64,000 nt of DNA. It comes from Globisporangium splendens. Taxonomy: Eukaryota > Oomycota > Peronosporomycetes > Pythiales > Pythiaceae. The notes beneath the pieces are model-generated. The model searched no databases, was not told where the DNA came from, and worked only from the letters and a program-made list of their open reading frames with translations. A program made the position numbers and the translations under genes. Positions 10,147 to 21,397 of this stretch are shown here, in pieces; positions within the stretch are counted from its first letter, which is position 1, and every line of letters begins with the position of its first letter. The stretch spans positions 1,177,526-1,241,525 of the forward strand of contig VFIW01000002.1 of the NCBI GenBank assembly GCA_006386115.1. The letters are read 5' to 3'.

Positions 10147-11640
10147 TTATTTTCGAGTCTCTTTCGTGTCGATGATCTGCAGAATGCAAAATGATACACA
10201 AAAGAGGATAAAAGAGTGAGTCGGATGCCAGAACAGGACAAGCACCGCGCAGCGTACCTTGTTGATCTTCTCGAGGTCGTTCTGCAGCTTGTTGCCCTGC
10301 TTCTGCTTCTTGCGGCGCTGCTTCTCGCCGTCCTTCATTTCGTCGTCCATGTCCCTGTCGGCCCCCTTGCGCGGTGCCTCTTCATCGTCTTCACTATCGA
10401 GCGCTGCAGCAGCTTGATACTCTGGGTAGCACTCCGAGTATTCGTCCACCTGGAGCCCTGCACGCGCCTCTTTTTGCTTGCGCTCCTGCTCCCTCCGCTC
10501 TCGTTCGGCGTTCGATTGAGTCTCGGCCACTTTCCGGATCGTCTGCTTCCACGCGTGCTCGGCCTCGGCTTCTCGCTTCTGCTCGGCTTGCTCGGCCGCA
10601 TTGATCGAGGCACTCAGATTGCTGAAATACCCAGAGGATGCACCGACAACTGTTGATCTCCGCTCTTCTTTTTCATCGCGCTGATCGATGGGAACGTACT
10701 CACCAACGTCAGGAAATATATCTTCGTCGTCGTCGTCATCGACGGCAGCCCCACCTGCACCACTGTTACTTGCCTTGACCGCTGTTGAGTTTTCGTCTTC
10801 ATTCAGTCCCTCGTGGTTGTCGACGTCATCCCCATCGTCCTTGGTTTTCTCCTTCTTGCGCAGCTTCTTGGTACCCAGGCGCTTGCTGCTGTTAAGCGCA
10901 TCGCCGACCTTGGAGATCACGAGTTCGTCCACGATCCCACTAACCAGCTCATCGACGCTGGGACAATCGTCTTTACTGCGCTGGACGATCGTCGGGACAC
11001 TTTCCAACTCGGTAGACGCCAAGTTGAACGCGTAGTACATGCGTCCAGGGAGAAAGTGCTCAGACTTTCGCTGTGCACCAGATTGCTGCAGCATCGTCGA
11101 CATCGTCGTACTCTGCACTGCGTGGAAATACACCAAGCGACCCATGCGGGACTTGAACGTGATAGGCTTCTCCGCTGACTGTTGCTGTGCCGCTTGGACC
11201 TCTAGACGTGCCGTGCTGCTCGTCTTCGCCTGTTGCGTGGCCTGTAGCAGCTTCTCCTTTTCGCGCTTCAATTGGGCGAGCAGCGCGAAATCCAGACCCT
11301 TCACGAGATGCGTGTGCTCCATGTCGCCGCCGAGAAACTTCGTCTGTTCCGCGTCAAAGTGCGCGTACTCGTCGGCGCTGATCATGTCCGTATGCAGTCC
11401 CTGTCGTCGCTCCGCCGCGCGGTCGCGATACCCCGTGGCGTCCGTTGACTTTCGGGTCTCATCTGACGGTTGCTCCTTCTTCTTCTTCTTGCCTTTCGCC
11501 TTGGGCTTCTTCGACAGCCGCCAGATCTCGTTCAGGTCCGCCTCCGTCATGTTGCGCTTCCCGCCGTACGCTCCGCCGTCATTGCCGCCTCCGCGAGAGG
11601 AAGAGGACGCGAGCAGTGCGCGGAAGTCATTCTGGTTCAT
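10147..11640 (-). CDS. IK: RED/IK spliceosomal protein, 2 exons
   Basis: Exons 11640-10258 and 10176-10147 (81-base intron, donor GTACGC, acceptor TTCTGCAG) give 470 residues. Reading through the intron stays open but adds a hydrophobic insert foreign to the family, while splicing gives EKINKIIDTKE. RED_N features: KSTDATGYRDRAAERRQG, then HTHLVKGLDFALL; RED_C feature: YSECYPEY. A central acidic stretch and an RE/E-K rich helix fit the family. RED is part of the spliceosomal B complex together with SMU1, acting in the nucleus. Confidence 0.9.
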   Translation of the reverse strand: MNQNDFRALLASSSSRGGGNDGGAYGGKRNMTEADLNEIWRLSKKPKAKGKKKKKEQPSDETRKSTDATGYRDRAAERRQGLHTDMISADEYAHFDAEQTKFLGGDMEHTHLVKGLDFALLAQLKREKEKLLQATQQAKTSSTARLEVQAAQQQSAEKPITFKSRMGRLVYFHAVQSTTMSTMLQQSGAQRKSEHFLPGRMYYAFNLASTELESVPTIVQRSKDDCPSVDELVSGIVDELVISKVGDALNSSKRLGTKKLRKKEKTKDDGDDVDNHEGLNEDENSTAVKASNSGAGGAAVDDDDDEDIFPDVGEYVPIDQRDEKEERRSTVVGASSGYFSNLSASINAAEQAEQKREAEAEHAWKQTIRKVAETQSNAERERREQERKQKEARAGLQVDEYSECYPEYQAAAALDSEDDEEAPRKGADRDMDDEMKDGEKQRRKKQKQGNKLQNDLEKINKVRCAVLVLFWHPTHSFILFCVSFCILQIIDTKETRK

Positions 11641-11963
11641 ATTTGTCCTCTCGCTGTCGTCGTTGTTGTCTGCGACAATGACGAAGGCAATGTGTTGATA
11701 CTACCTGGAATTGACAAATAGACTCTGTGTTTTCACCTTGTTAGGGTACCAACACAATAAATAACCGTATTTTAGCTCACATAGTATTCTATAAACCTCA
11801 TAACAGACTTTTGCGTTGTGCCCTACCTGCTTTTGCGTTTGAAGTGACAAATCAGGGGATCAATAGCACAGCATGTGTCAGTTGAGGGTACTTTGAGCCT
11901 TCCACATCCGCACTTTTCCCCCTCATCACATCCGCATCGGAAAAGAACGAGAGGATCAAGAGG
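11641..11963. other. Divergent intergenic region, RED and MPDU1
   Basis: Two genes point away from this 323-base spacer, so it should hold both promoters. AT-rich centre near 11,750-11,800. No gene seen. Confidence 0.5.
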
Positions 11964-12970
11964 ATGACGCTGCTCAAGTACCTGCCGGTGGTGCTGCTGG
12001 CGGCGCTCGCAGCCTCGGCCGCTGTGGCGTCCACTACCACGGAGACGACCACAACCGCTGCCCCGTCGCAGGAGCTCGTGTTCGGCGTGTTCACGCCCGC
12101 GTGCTTCGACGCGTTCTTCACGCACCACGACTTCGCCAACGTGGCGTGCCTCAAGCTCGTGGTTAGCAAGGCGCTCGGGTACGCGATCATCACGGGCAGT
12201 CTCATCCTGAAGCTGCCGCAGATCCTCAAGATCCTGAGCGCCAAGGACGTCACGGGCCTCACGCCCGCGTCGTTCTACATGGAGGTGCTTCTGTACGTGT
12301 CGAGCACAGTGTACAACGTGCTGCGCGGCTACCCCGTGAGTACGTGGGGCGAGAACCTCGTCATCCTCGTGCAGAACGTGATCCTTGTGCTCCTGCTGTG
12401 GACGTACTACATACCCAAGATCGCGTATGCGACGCGCTTCGGTCTGCTCGTGCTCTTTGCGGTGCTCACGGCGGGCATGCTGCTCACACCGCCAGAGTAC
12501 CAGTGGGCGCTCGCGTCCGCGGGCATCCCAGTCAGCATCATTGCGCGTATCCCTCAGGTACGTTTTGTTCGTGTAACAACACTGCAAATGGCGCTATGAA
12601 GGTTGCGATTTGACGCGATTGATATGTGTATAGATTATCTCGAACTTCAAGCAGGGCCACACCGGCCAGCTCGCGTTTGTGACGCTGCTGTTGAACTTTG
12701 GCGGCGGTCTCGCGCGGCTTTTCACGACGCTCCAGGTATAACATTGCATTATGTGCTTTCATGTACTTGCCGCCTCCTGTAATTGTGATCATGGATGCTT
12801 ATGTGCTTTGTATGCGGTGCCTGCTGCTATAGGAAACTGGCGACATTGTGCAGCTTCTTGGCTTTGGCGTCGGAAGTCTCCTCAACGGCACGTTGGTGCT
12901 GCAAGTGCTGATCTTCTGGGGTGCCACGAACAATGCGCTTGCCAAGGCGGCCAAGAAGAAGGCGGACTAA
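11964..12970 (+). CDS. MPDU1: Mannose-P-dolichol utilisation defect 1 protein (MPDU1, PQ-loop), 3 exons
   Basis: Exons 11964-12557, 12634-12735 and 12833-12970, all phase 0 with GT-AG borders, give 277 residues. The N-terminus (LLKYLPVVLLAALAASAAVA) looks like a signal peptide or first membrane segment. Two PQ-loop repeats are seen: LILKLPQILKI and VSIIARIPQIISNFK, between five to seven hydrophobic segments. The end KAAKKKAD is a lysine-rich tail suited to ER retention. MPDU1 is an ER membrane protein needed for use of dolichol-linked mannose and glucose in glycosylation. Convergent with the YL1 gene, 117 bases apart. Confidence 0.88.
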
Positions 12971-13087
12971 GGTGCTTGTGTGCTTGTGCTTGCAACATGC
13001 AGCATGCGATTTTTCTGCATGTGTAGTGGCACATGTGTTTGCCGCAATGGAACAATGCGTTGGCACCAAAAGTAAAGATGCGAGCCT

Positions 13088-14246
13088 TTACGTTGCAATT
13101 TCCTTCTCACCGCCGTCCTGGTCTTCATCTCCCTCTTCTTCCTCCCCATCTTCTTCTTGACGCTGCTGCTCCTGTCGCCGCTCCCGCTTCTTTGGCTTGG
13201 GCTGGTTGAAAATCGATGGAAAGTCGACAGAGTTCAAGAATGTAATGGTCTTTGACGCGCCGATGCGGCTGTGGAAGCGCACCATTTCGCCCGTGAACGG
13301 CGCCTTCGGTGTCATTGTCTCGGCTTTTTTCTCTTCCTCCTGCTGCTCGAGGCGACTGAGCGACTGCATGTTCTCGACCTCAGTGCGCACGGCCTCGGCC
13401 AGCAGTTGCGCCTGTGTGAGTCGGACTCTCGGTGTCGCCATCGCCCCCTTGGCGTCTGTCTTGGCCGCCCGACCAGCGAGCAACCGCGCAGCTTCTTCGG
13501 TGATTTTCTTGCGCAGCTCAGACGACTCGGAGCTTTTCCGCGCCGTCGAGCGCCGCACCATCGGGGCTTCATACTGGAAGCTGGCTGTGGTTGGTGTGTG
13601 GGGCGGCAACGCTGTACTGTTGCTGTTGCTCTGTGATCGCTGCTGCTCGGCTGGGATGTCTTCTGTGGCTGTCATGGACTCGAGTTTCGCCAGCCGAGGC
13701 TTCTTGCGCTGTTGCTGCGTTGGCTCTCGATACACCCCACGCTATTGGTTTCCACATACAACAAGCAATATAAACGCATCGCATGAATGGGTTTGCCTGC
13801 TGGTCACAATGAGGTAGGGAAGAATTGTGATGAAAACAGAAACTAACCTGTGTGCTGCCCGTCGGTCGTTTCCTTACAGGACCGTCGTCTTCATCGGCAT
13901 CGTGCACTTCCTCATCCGGATCCTCCTCTTCATCGAAGTCCGCATCCACGATGTCTTCCTCCTCTGCGTATGCACCAGCATTTCATCGTTAGCTGCACAA
14001 CCCTCTCTTTCTCTCTATGGATCCAACAGAAGCATTGAGTCCAGGCGGCAATGTGCATGTGGACAAAGCAGCCAGCGACGCACCTTCTTCGGTAGAGTAG
14101 TCGTCGTCGTCGTCGTCCTCGCGCCACGCGTCCTGGCCCCAGAAGGTCTCGTCCGCCTCGGCCTCTTCGCCCACGAGCTTCGTGATGCGCGTGCCGCGCG
14201 AGCTCCGCGCAGGAAGAAGCTTCCGCGACTGCTCTGGTCGCGCCAT
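13088..14246 (-). CDS. VPS72: YL1/VPS72 (SWC2-like) histone H2A.Z chaperone, 3 exons
   Basis: Minus-strand exons 14246-14084, 13963-13848 and 13741-13088 (introns of 120 and 106 bases) give 310 residues. Residues ~10-90 are the acidic YL1 N region (RGTRITKLVGEEAEADETFW, then runs of Asp and Glu), which in the family binds H2A.Z-H2B. The middle is basic with RRSTARKSSESSELRKKI. VRFHSRIGASKTITFLN matches the segment that normally precedes the YL1_C domain. That C-terminal domain itself is missing: the protein ends in a Glu-rich tail, and only 117 bases separate it from MPDU1. Expected to be in SWR1/SRCAP-type complexes in the nucleus. Confidence 0.8.
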
Positions 14247-14389
14247 CACTTGCTTGTTTACCAAATGCTTGTTGCCAAAAACTACACAGAAAATGGCGGG
14301 TGATTCCACCAATGAGAACGTGTTGATTGATTTTAAAAGGTAATTGATTGGATGAAAATATACAGAAACAAGCAACGATCACCAAATGC

Positions 14390-16279
14390 TCAGTCCCATC
14401 GCGCCAAGGTGACCTCGTCGTAGATGGCGCCGTTGCGGTTGAGCACAAACTGGATCGTCATCTCCTTCTCTGTCGTCTCGATGCGGCAGTAGCCCCAGTC
14501 GTTGAGGTGGCTCACGCTCCACTCGCCGATGTCCTTCGAGAAGCCCTGGGTCTCGAGCTCTGCGCCAGCCGAGCCAACGATGATGTGCACGGGTCCCACG
14601 CCGTCCTTGGTGCATTTCCCATTCCGCACGGCACAACTGCGCTCGTACGAGTGCTGGTGGCCCACGAGCATCGCGTTTACCTTGTACGTCCACAGTAAAT
14701 CTTCCATTTCTTCGCGCATATACTTTGACACGAGCAAGTCCGCGAGCTCCCCCAATTGCGTCGTGTACATCATGCGGTGCGCCGTCAGCACGACCCACGG
14801 CGTCTGCTCGCGATCAACAGCTTTCAAGTCCGCTTCCAGCCACTTGTACTGCTCGGAGCCACGCGTCCAATCGTGTTCGGATGACATCTGGATCACATGC
14901 ACGCCGCCGTAGTCGAACGAGTACCAGTAGATACCCCTTCCATTCGCAGGCGCATGCCAGCGATGGAACATCGGCACGGAACATTCACCACTCGAGTCGT
15001 CAGTCTGGAAGTTGCCCCATTTCGGACGGAAGGTCATGCCGCCGTCGTGTGGATCGACCGCACCGCTTGGATCGTGATTCCCACCACTCAAGTAGTCGTA
15101 CTCGTGGTTGCCGATACTCACCATGTACGGGATACGCGTCGCGTATGGTTCGATGAGGTGGAAGAACTGATCCCAAATGTGACCATGACCGCGCGCATAG
15201 CTGATGTCCCCAAAATGCAGCAGGAAGCCGTCGTACCCATTGAGCACGTCTTGGTACACGCGCACGGCAGTCGACGTTGCCGACGGTGCGCCGCCATCGA
15301 CACCCATATCGGCGTACGCGATGAACTTGGCGGTCTTCACCGACGGATCTGGACGCGATTGGAACGAGTACACGGCACTCCAGCCATCCTCATCGTTGCC
15401 AAATTGGTAGAAGTACATTTTTCCACTCGCCAAGCCGCGCAAAAACACCTTGTGCATGAAGCCTGGGTCGCGGAACCAGACTTGACTCGTGATGTTGGCC
15501 GGTGCTTCGCACATATCCGCCGCCGTGTACGTCGTCGACGTTCCCGATGATTCGGACGTCAGCTCCGATCTCGTGAGCCCGTATTTCACCTTGGGAGTTC
15601 GTTGCGATGCGGAATTGAACATCACGGCCATCTCATCTTGCTTCTCAGTCAGCGCGATGTGGCCATGCTTGGGCACGTTGAACGACTCCTTCATGCCAAC
15701 CTCGAGTGTGCCGATCGCGACGTGGTCGTTCTGCTCGGGCTGGAAGTTGTAGTATACGACCGTGTAGTTGCAGCGCATCATGTACAGCTCCGAGAAGCGC
15801 ACCGAATTAGTGGCAGCGTCCTGCTGATCCACGTCTCGCTTGGTCAGAATGTCCTTCGGGCTGCGCGTCGGTCCGCAGCTCAGTCCCAGGAAGTCCTTCT
15901 CATGGGGCTTCTCCACGTCAGACCACGTGATCACAAGGTCTTCGCCATCGGCGAGCCGCGCGGGCGAGGCATGGAGCTTCACATGCTGCGAGACACCGTT
16001 GGCACCAATCGAGTAACGCACCCAGTCGCTTGCGTCAGGCAGTCCACCCTGCGGCATCGCATCATCCTTACGAGCCACTGGTTGGTCAAACTGGTTGCGC
16101 CACGTGGGACGTTCAAGCACGTCAAACTCGCTCTTCTCACGCGCCGTCGTCGCACCTCCGAACGCGAGCGCGTCTGCGTGCGTGTACACCATCGCAGGCT
16201 TCTGCGCATTCCCTGCGGACAACAGCACGGTCGCCGTTGCCGCTGCCACGAGCGCATGGCGTCCACACACGCCCACCAT
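14390..16279 (-). CDS. Purple acid phosphatase, secreted, high-molecular-weight type
   Basis: 629 residues, no intron. Residues 1-25 form a signal peptide (LVAAATATVLLSAGNA). Middle: fibronectin-like N-terminal domain (residues ~90-290). The metallophosphatase domain shows the five metal-ligand blocks in order: AYADMG, GDISYA, GNHEYD, VLTAHR and GHQHSYER, with the tyrosine of GDISYA expected to give the charge-transfer band. Function: release of phosphate from esters outside the cell or in the secretory pathway. Size and order match the plant PAP1/PAP27 type rather than the small mammalian type. Confidence 0.9.
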   Translation of the reverse strand: MVGVCGRHALVAAATATVLLSAGNAQKPAMVYTHADALAFGGATTAREKSEFDVLERPTWRNQFDQPVARKDDAMPQGGLPDASDWVRYSIGANGVSQHVKLHASPARLADGEDLVITWSDVEKPHEKDFLGLSCGPTRSPKDILTKRDVDQQDAATNSVRFSELYMMRCNYTVVYYNFQPEQNDHVAIGTLEVGMKESFNVPKHGHIALTEKQDEMAVMFNSASQRTPKVKYGLTRSELTSESSGTSTTYTAADMCEAPANITSQVWFRDPGFMHKVFLRGLASGKMYFYQFGNDEDGWSAVYSFQSRPDPSVKTAKFIAYADMGVDGGAPSATSTAVRVYQDVLNGYDGFLLHFGDISYARGHGHIWDQFFHLIEPYATRIPYMVSIGNHEYDYLSGGNHDPSGAVDPHDGGMTFRPKWGNFQTDDSSGECSVPMFHRWHAPANGRGIYWYSFDYGGVHVIQMSSEHDWTRGSEQYKWLEADLKAVDREQTPWVVLTAHRMMYTTQLGELADLLVSKYMREEMEDLLWTYKVNAMLVGHQHSYERSCAVRNGKCTKDGVGPVHIIVGSAGAELETQGFSKDIGEWSVSHLNDWGYCRIETTEKEMTIQFVLNRNGAIYDEVTLARWD

Positions 16280-18165
16280 CAGGACCTTCTTCTCTTGGCT
16301 TCAGCGCTTCTCTGGAAACAATGGGAACTGATGATGACAGAAACAGATGCGAAACTCCAGCATACAAAAATCAAGATTAAAAATCAGAGATTCCTTGCAA
16401 CCACAACGTATACAAAAACCACCGCTCCAACTTATCCCTCTCACATTCAGTTGACGTAATGTATTAGATTCTATATGTACAAAATACTACCGTGCATGTC
16501 TGCATATATCCGCAGTCTTATTTGAAGTCCGCGGATTCCAAACTCCTCGCATCCTGCACTCGTTGAAACACGCAACCTTATCGATTGGAGGATGCTCCTT
16601 ATAGAAAGAGATTCGACGCAACAGCGCGGCCAAATATCTCACATTGAAGCAGCTCGAGGTGTGCAGAGCCTAGTCACATCACTGTGTTTTCATTTTAAGC
16701 GGGTTGCTGACCAACGACATTTTTAGCTATTGTTCAATTGGCACAAAGACAGTGTTGGCTGTTGACAGATTGCTGTGGATGGGTGCTGCTACGACCATGG
16801 TTTTGAAGTTACGGACTCACTTGATATTCAACGTGCAATGCGAGTCAGTTAGACCGTGGTGTGAAGTCATCTCAATGGGTGTTTGGAAAATGACTTCGAT
16901 TGTTCGTGATAGACAACAGCCAACCGAGTGAAAATCCCATTCACCGTATCGTAACACGCCTTGTGACCGTTCTTGTTCTAATGGAAGAATATTGTGAGAA
17001 TCATTCCCACAGAGGTCTTCCTTTGGCCGTTTGCATGAGTGGACACAATTCATGCATGTGCCGAGAACGCATTTTTTTGACCTTGTGTTCTATCGTAATT
17101 GCAGCAACATCTCTGCCGAACTGCTTGCCCACCACTTTGGTGGAGGATGCGTAGTTTCAAAGAACCAAACGACCTGAACCATGTTCAATAGTAGAATACA
17201 TTGTGATATCGTATCAGGGTTGTTTTCGCCTTCTTTCTTATTGTACGCAGTTTTGCGGGTTGTTTCACGCTCCTTGAAGGAGAACGGCGAGTTATGGGAA
17301 ACCGATTCGATCCAGCCTCGTCAATGTCGTTGTGCCGCACAGCGTTGCTCATAGCTTCGCCCAGTAAATTGCAAAGCGCACCCAACAAAGTTCTATCAGC
17401 ATGCACGATTAGATTCCAAACGCAGGGACTTCTTGACGAATGAATCCCCACATGCACGGACAGCAGCACATTGTAGTACTCAGCACATTGCAGCACTCGT
17501 TGCGGATTTCACTCGTTTCACGGAAGTGCGGACACGAACCTGACTTCATCAATGAGACTGCGGTGCGTCGTTCACAGACCGCAATACACATGACCGCAGT
17601 ATCTAATGCCATCAACATACAGCATATCATTAAGCGAAAATGACATCGCCGAGATACCAAGAGGCCAAATAAAGAAAAAAACGATTCACATCCACTTACA
17701 CCAGTGTTTACGGTGTGTCGCGATTATAGCCAAGGCCAGTCGTGGGATGAGATTGGGATCATGCGATCCTGGCACAATCCCAAAATCCGATCCAAAACCC
17801 CGACGAGATTCCAGCGCAGTCTCGCTACACACATTTATGTATTCTACAGCAACCTACATGCATCCACAACACCCCTCAATGCGTTCAGGCTTCATTTTTC
17901 CTATCAGCCCCAAGCCCTCAAGACTCAAGCACAAGTCCAACAGAACACGTGACACGGTGCGCCAAGTCGAAGCGCATCTTGCAGCCAAAGCAGGGATCTA
18001 CTTTGGAGTTGGAAATTCGGCGTGATGCAGCCACTGGGGAGACCATGGATGTAACGGGTCAACCGTTGCGCTGGCGTACACGTGCGCATCCGTGAGGAAG
18101 CGCAGTTAGGTGTCACACCTAACTTGTTTGTATAGAACTTAGTATAGGACCAGAGAAAGCTGGTC
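16280..18165. other. Gene-poor stretch upstream of the transposon nest
   Basis: About 1.9 kb. Frames are short and broken on both strands and I recognise no family. The 5' part (to ~16,500) is likely the phosphatase promoter. The rest may be decayed transposon, but I cannot assign it. Confidence 0.45.
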
Positions 18166-18769
18166 TGTAAGAGGCTATCCGAGACAGCCTCAAACACAGC
18201 ACGCACGATTGCGCTTGAGAGGAAGACTTGAGAGGAACTTGGCAAAAATGCAACTGAATTGAAATGAGCTTATGGTTCCTCACACTACATATAAAACACC
18301 ACTAGGACTCCTAGAGGTTTTATAACTAAAACCTAAACACACACAATAAAACCTATGAATCTGATATATAAAACCTTGGGTACACTGAGGTTGAACCTAC
18401 GGGATCTTCGAGAAACTTGAAGTACCGCGAAGATTCCCTGCGAAGTGGTTGGCTCACGCCACTCACTTCAGGTGGTAGAGACACGTCCGTCTCATCACCA
18501 GTGTTGTTTCCCCAAGTAGGAACCATCACTCACATGTCTCGAGTACTGTTGTGCGTAATCACGCCGAATCTCAATGATTGCGAGCGACCAACACTCAACT
18601 CAGACACAGATTGCTCTGACGTCAGACGATGACGTCACCTGTGCATGTGGGGATCACTTTTATGTGCTTCACCGAATATCTTCGCACCCACAATGCACTT
18701 CCACAAGGTGGTGTGTGACACACACACAAAGAGCCACCTTGCATGTAATGGCAGCCTTAGCCCATTACA
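18166..18769 (-). repeat. Solo LTR of gypsy family A, minus orientation
   Basis: 604 bases, near-identical over most of its length to the reverse complement of 20,682-21,290. Its ends are TGTAAG...CATTACA on the plus strand and it is flanked on both sides by TGGTC, a 5-base target duplication. No internal region remains on either side, so it arose by LTR-LTR recombination after insertion. Confidence 0.9.
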
Positions 18770-19219
18770 TGGTCCCAACACTGCAGCGATCGTTCCAGTA
18801 TGTGGAAAGAATGAGAGTTTTTTTATTTTGTGTGCTTATGTCGAGCGGTCTGGCTAGACTGCGAGTAAAGCCTAAAACCTTATGCAAAACCCTGATTGTT
18901 GGTTGGGAGAATCCCTACTGTTTTCCTGAGACCTGATTGGTCCAAATCCTGCCTACTTCTGTGTTATTATCCAGTGGTATACGAGACCTATCATACGGAA
19001 TGTTGAGAGGTCTTGATGACAGAAGAGGGGTTAGCACCCACTTGCGGTGCGGACTTAGCTGAAGTACGCACCGTGCACTTGAGAAGGAGGGTCGTGCGTA
19101 CTTAGTGTACGCACGTGAGGGCGTGTGGCAGGAGGCCCCGTTACATGGATTCTCTTATCGATTCACATGGGAACATTGTTACCACACTCCCATTCATCAC
19201 ACCAAATCACACAACATGT
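18770..19219. other. Spacer between solo LTR and piggyBac remnant
   Basis: Nothing recognised except a short repeat of GTGCGTACTT-type sequence around 19,065-19,110 (direct and inverted copies of GTACGCAC), possibly a transposon end. Not strong enough to name. Confidence 0.35.
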
Positions 19220-20245
19220 TCACCGATTTCCTTCATATTGTCGCTGCACCACCTGGCACAGGTGCATACGCTTCGTGTCCTCGGAGCGGTTTGCACAACA
19301 CCGTTCCGCATTGAAATCTCGTGGCTCGTTTGGCTTCTTCATCAGAGAGTAGATCTTGCATGCCCGCTGCCTACGCATTTTCATGTTTCCAATGGCTTGA
19401 CACTCGGGACATTCTTTCGGCTCACGCAGCTCACTCTTCTTTTTCTGCTTCGTCCTCTTGTCAGCGTTTGCGAATCCTACAACATGCGCGGTCAGATGAA
19501 ATAATAAGGTGCTGGAGGATGCAGCAAACACAACTTACCATTTGAATCCCTTCAAGCATGCCCGATGTCACTTCAGCAGGTTGGATGCGCAACTTTTCCG
19601 TGAGCTCGTAGCGCCGCATCGCGCTCTTTCCAGTCGATTTCATCAACTCTCGATACACAATGAAGTCGCCGACAAGCGCCAAATCCACCAGTCCAAAAAC
19701 AGCGATTTGACGTGCTTCTTCGTTCGCAAACTCAGCTGAACTGAAAAGCGTTGGAGGCGCAACTGGTCGTGCACTTCGACGCCTCCCATCCATCGATGAC
19801 AGTCACTGGCAATCTTCGAGCGGGGAACCGTCTGTGGCACACCCTGCGCGTCTCGACGATGGACTGAGTCTTGCTTGCGTACAGTGTCAGTAGCCAGGCA
19901 ATGTACAGGGTGGGAATCCATCCACGAAACGGTCGTCGCCTTTGGCGTCCCCGTAAGAACTGCCATTTTTGATTCACTACGAGAAACTGATTTCTGACGG
20001 GTCTTTCTGCTGTTGACCACGCGCTTCGCGTACCCGATTCGGCTGGTCTGGATCGTGCCAAGGCAGTGCATTTTGAGCTTTGTTAATTTTAGAGTCAAAA
20101 TCACAGATGTGTAGTAGCGGTCGAGAACGACAATACGCCAGCTGTCGCGGCTGCTTGGAAGCACCTTCTGCATGTTGCGAATCACTGCTGCTGGTCCAGC
20201 TTTTGCATCCACCTGGGACTCTCGCAAGTGCTGCGTTTTCCACAA
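19220..20245 (-). pseudogene. PiggyBac-type transposase remnant (DDE_Tnp_1_7)
   Basis: Reading leftward, the main frame (20,245-19,643) has VLDRYYTSVILTLKLTKL, the counterpart of the DNFFTS block, then MGGVEVHDQLRLQRFSVQ, the counterpart of the GGVDxxDQ block. A frameshift near 19,700 moves the next conserved part, FGLVDLALVGDFIVYRE, to another frame, and a further change moves the Cys-rich tail (PKECPECQ, RQRACKIYSLMK) again. The catalytic block reads GGVE where the family has GGVD. N-terminal parts are missing. It is inactive. Confidence 0.75.
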
Positions 20246-20527
20246 TAGACCTCAAACCTGAACATGTTGGAGCATCCATCATCAATATCATCAATTCATT
20301 GTGCGCATACTGTACGATGCAGCATGCACACTTGGTACATAAAACATGGTATACCAGGAGCAGTATGCTGTCTGAGCACAACACGCCACAAAGGGCTTGA
20401 TCCCCCATTTGTGGGATTTCAAAGCCGTGCATGTTCGAGCCGGATTGGGCTTGCTCGTGCTGGGATGCACCCCTCCGTCAAAAGAGACAACCGCCAGCAG
20501 TTCGTGTCCTCATGATGGACTAAAACC

Positions 20528-20681
20528 AGCCATTACATGAAGGTGGATCTGCCTCCAGATCTAGTGTGGAACACACCACCTTCAGGATGCATTGCAGAGA
20601 CACAAATAACAAAGGGATCACGGTAATACAGTCCCACATGCACGTGTGACGTCATTTGATGACGTCACGAGTGTTCTCTGT
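20528..20681 (+). repeat. Divergent LTR fragment upstream of gypsy A
   Basis: The order of landmarks copies the U3 of the adjoining LTR: CCATTACATG, CACACCACCTT, CCCACATGCAC, then two TGACGTCA palindromes, but identity is much lower. Gypsy A appears to have inserted into an older related LTR. The outer boundary is uncertain. Confidence 0.5.
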
Positions 20682-21290
20682 TGTAATGGGCTAAGGCTGC
20701 CATTACATGCAAGGTGGCTCTTTGTGTGTGTCACACACCACCTTGTGGAAGTGCATTGTGGGTGCGAAGATATTGGGTGAAGCACATAAAAGTGATCCCC
20801 ACATGCACAGGTGACGTCATCGTCTGACGTCAGAGCAATCTGTGTCTGAGTTGAGTGTTGGTCGCTCGCAATCATTGAGATTCGGCGTGATTACGCACAA
20901 CAGTACTCGAGACATGTGAATGATGGTTCCTACTTGGGGAAACAACACTGGTGACGAGACGGACGTGTCTCTGCCACATGAGGTGAGTGGTGTGAGCCAA
21001 CCACTTCGCAGGGAATCTTCGCGGTACTTCAAGTCCAAGTTTCTCGAAGATCCCGTAGGTTCAACCTCAGTGTACCCAAGGTTTTATATATCAGATTCAT
21101 AGGTTTTATTTATGCATGTTTAGGTTTTAGTTATAAAACCTCTAGGAGTCCTAGTGGTGTTTTATATGTAGTGTCAGGAACCATAAGCTCATTTCAATTC
21201 AGTTGCATTTTTGCCAAGTTCCTCTCAAGTCTTCCTCTCAAGCGCGAGCGTGCGTGCTGTGTTTGAGGCTGTCTCGGATAGCCTCTTACA
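20682..21290 (+). repeat. 5' LTR of gypsy A
   Basis: 609 bases, starting TGTAATGG and ending CTCTTACA. Contains TGACGTCA at 20,812-20,819 and 20,825-20,832. Two bases after the end a primer-binding site starts: TGGTAGCACTTCG (21,293). Copy of the solo LTR at 18,166 and, up to about its position 460, of the LTR at 34,473. Confidence 0.9.
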
Positions 21291-21397
21291 CCTGGTAGCA
21301 CTTCGTAGTCCTTCCAACGACCAAGTCAAGAGTCTGCATAGGCCGCTTGTGTAGCGTGCGCGGACATTCCAAGACCCCTGTCCGATTGTGAGAAACA

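Noticed and set aside
16280..18165. A gene among the small minus-strand frames near 17,200-17,660
   Set aside because: Frames are broken and show no recognisable motif or splice logic.
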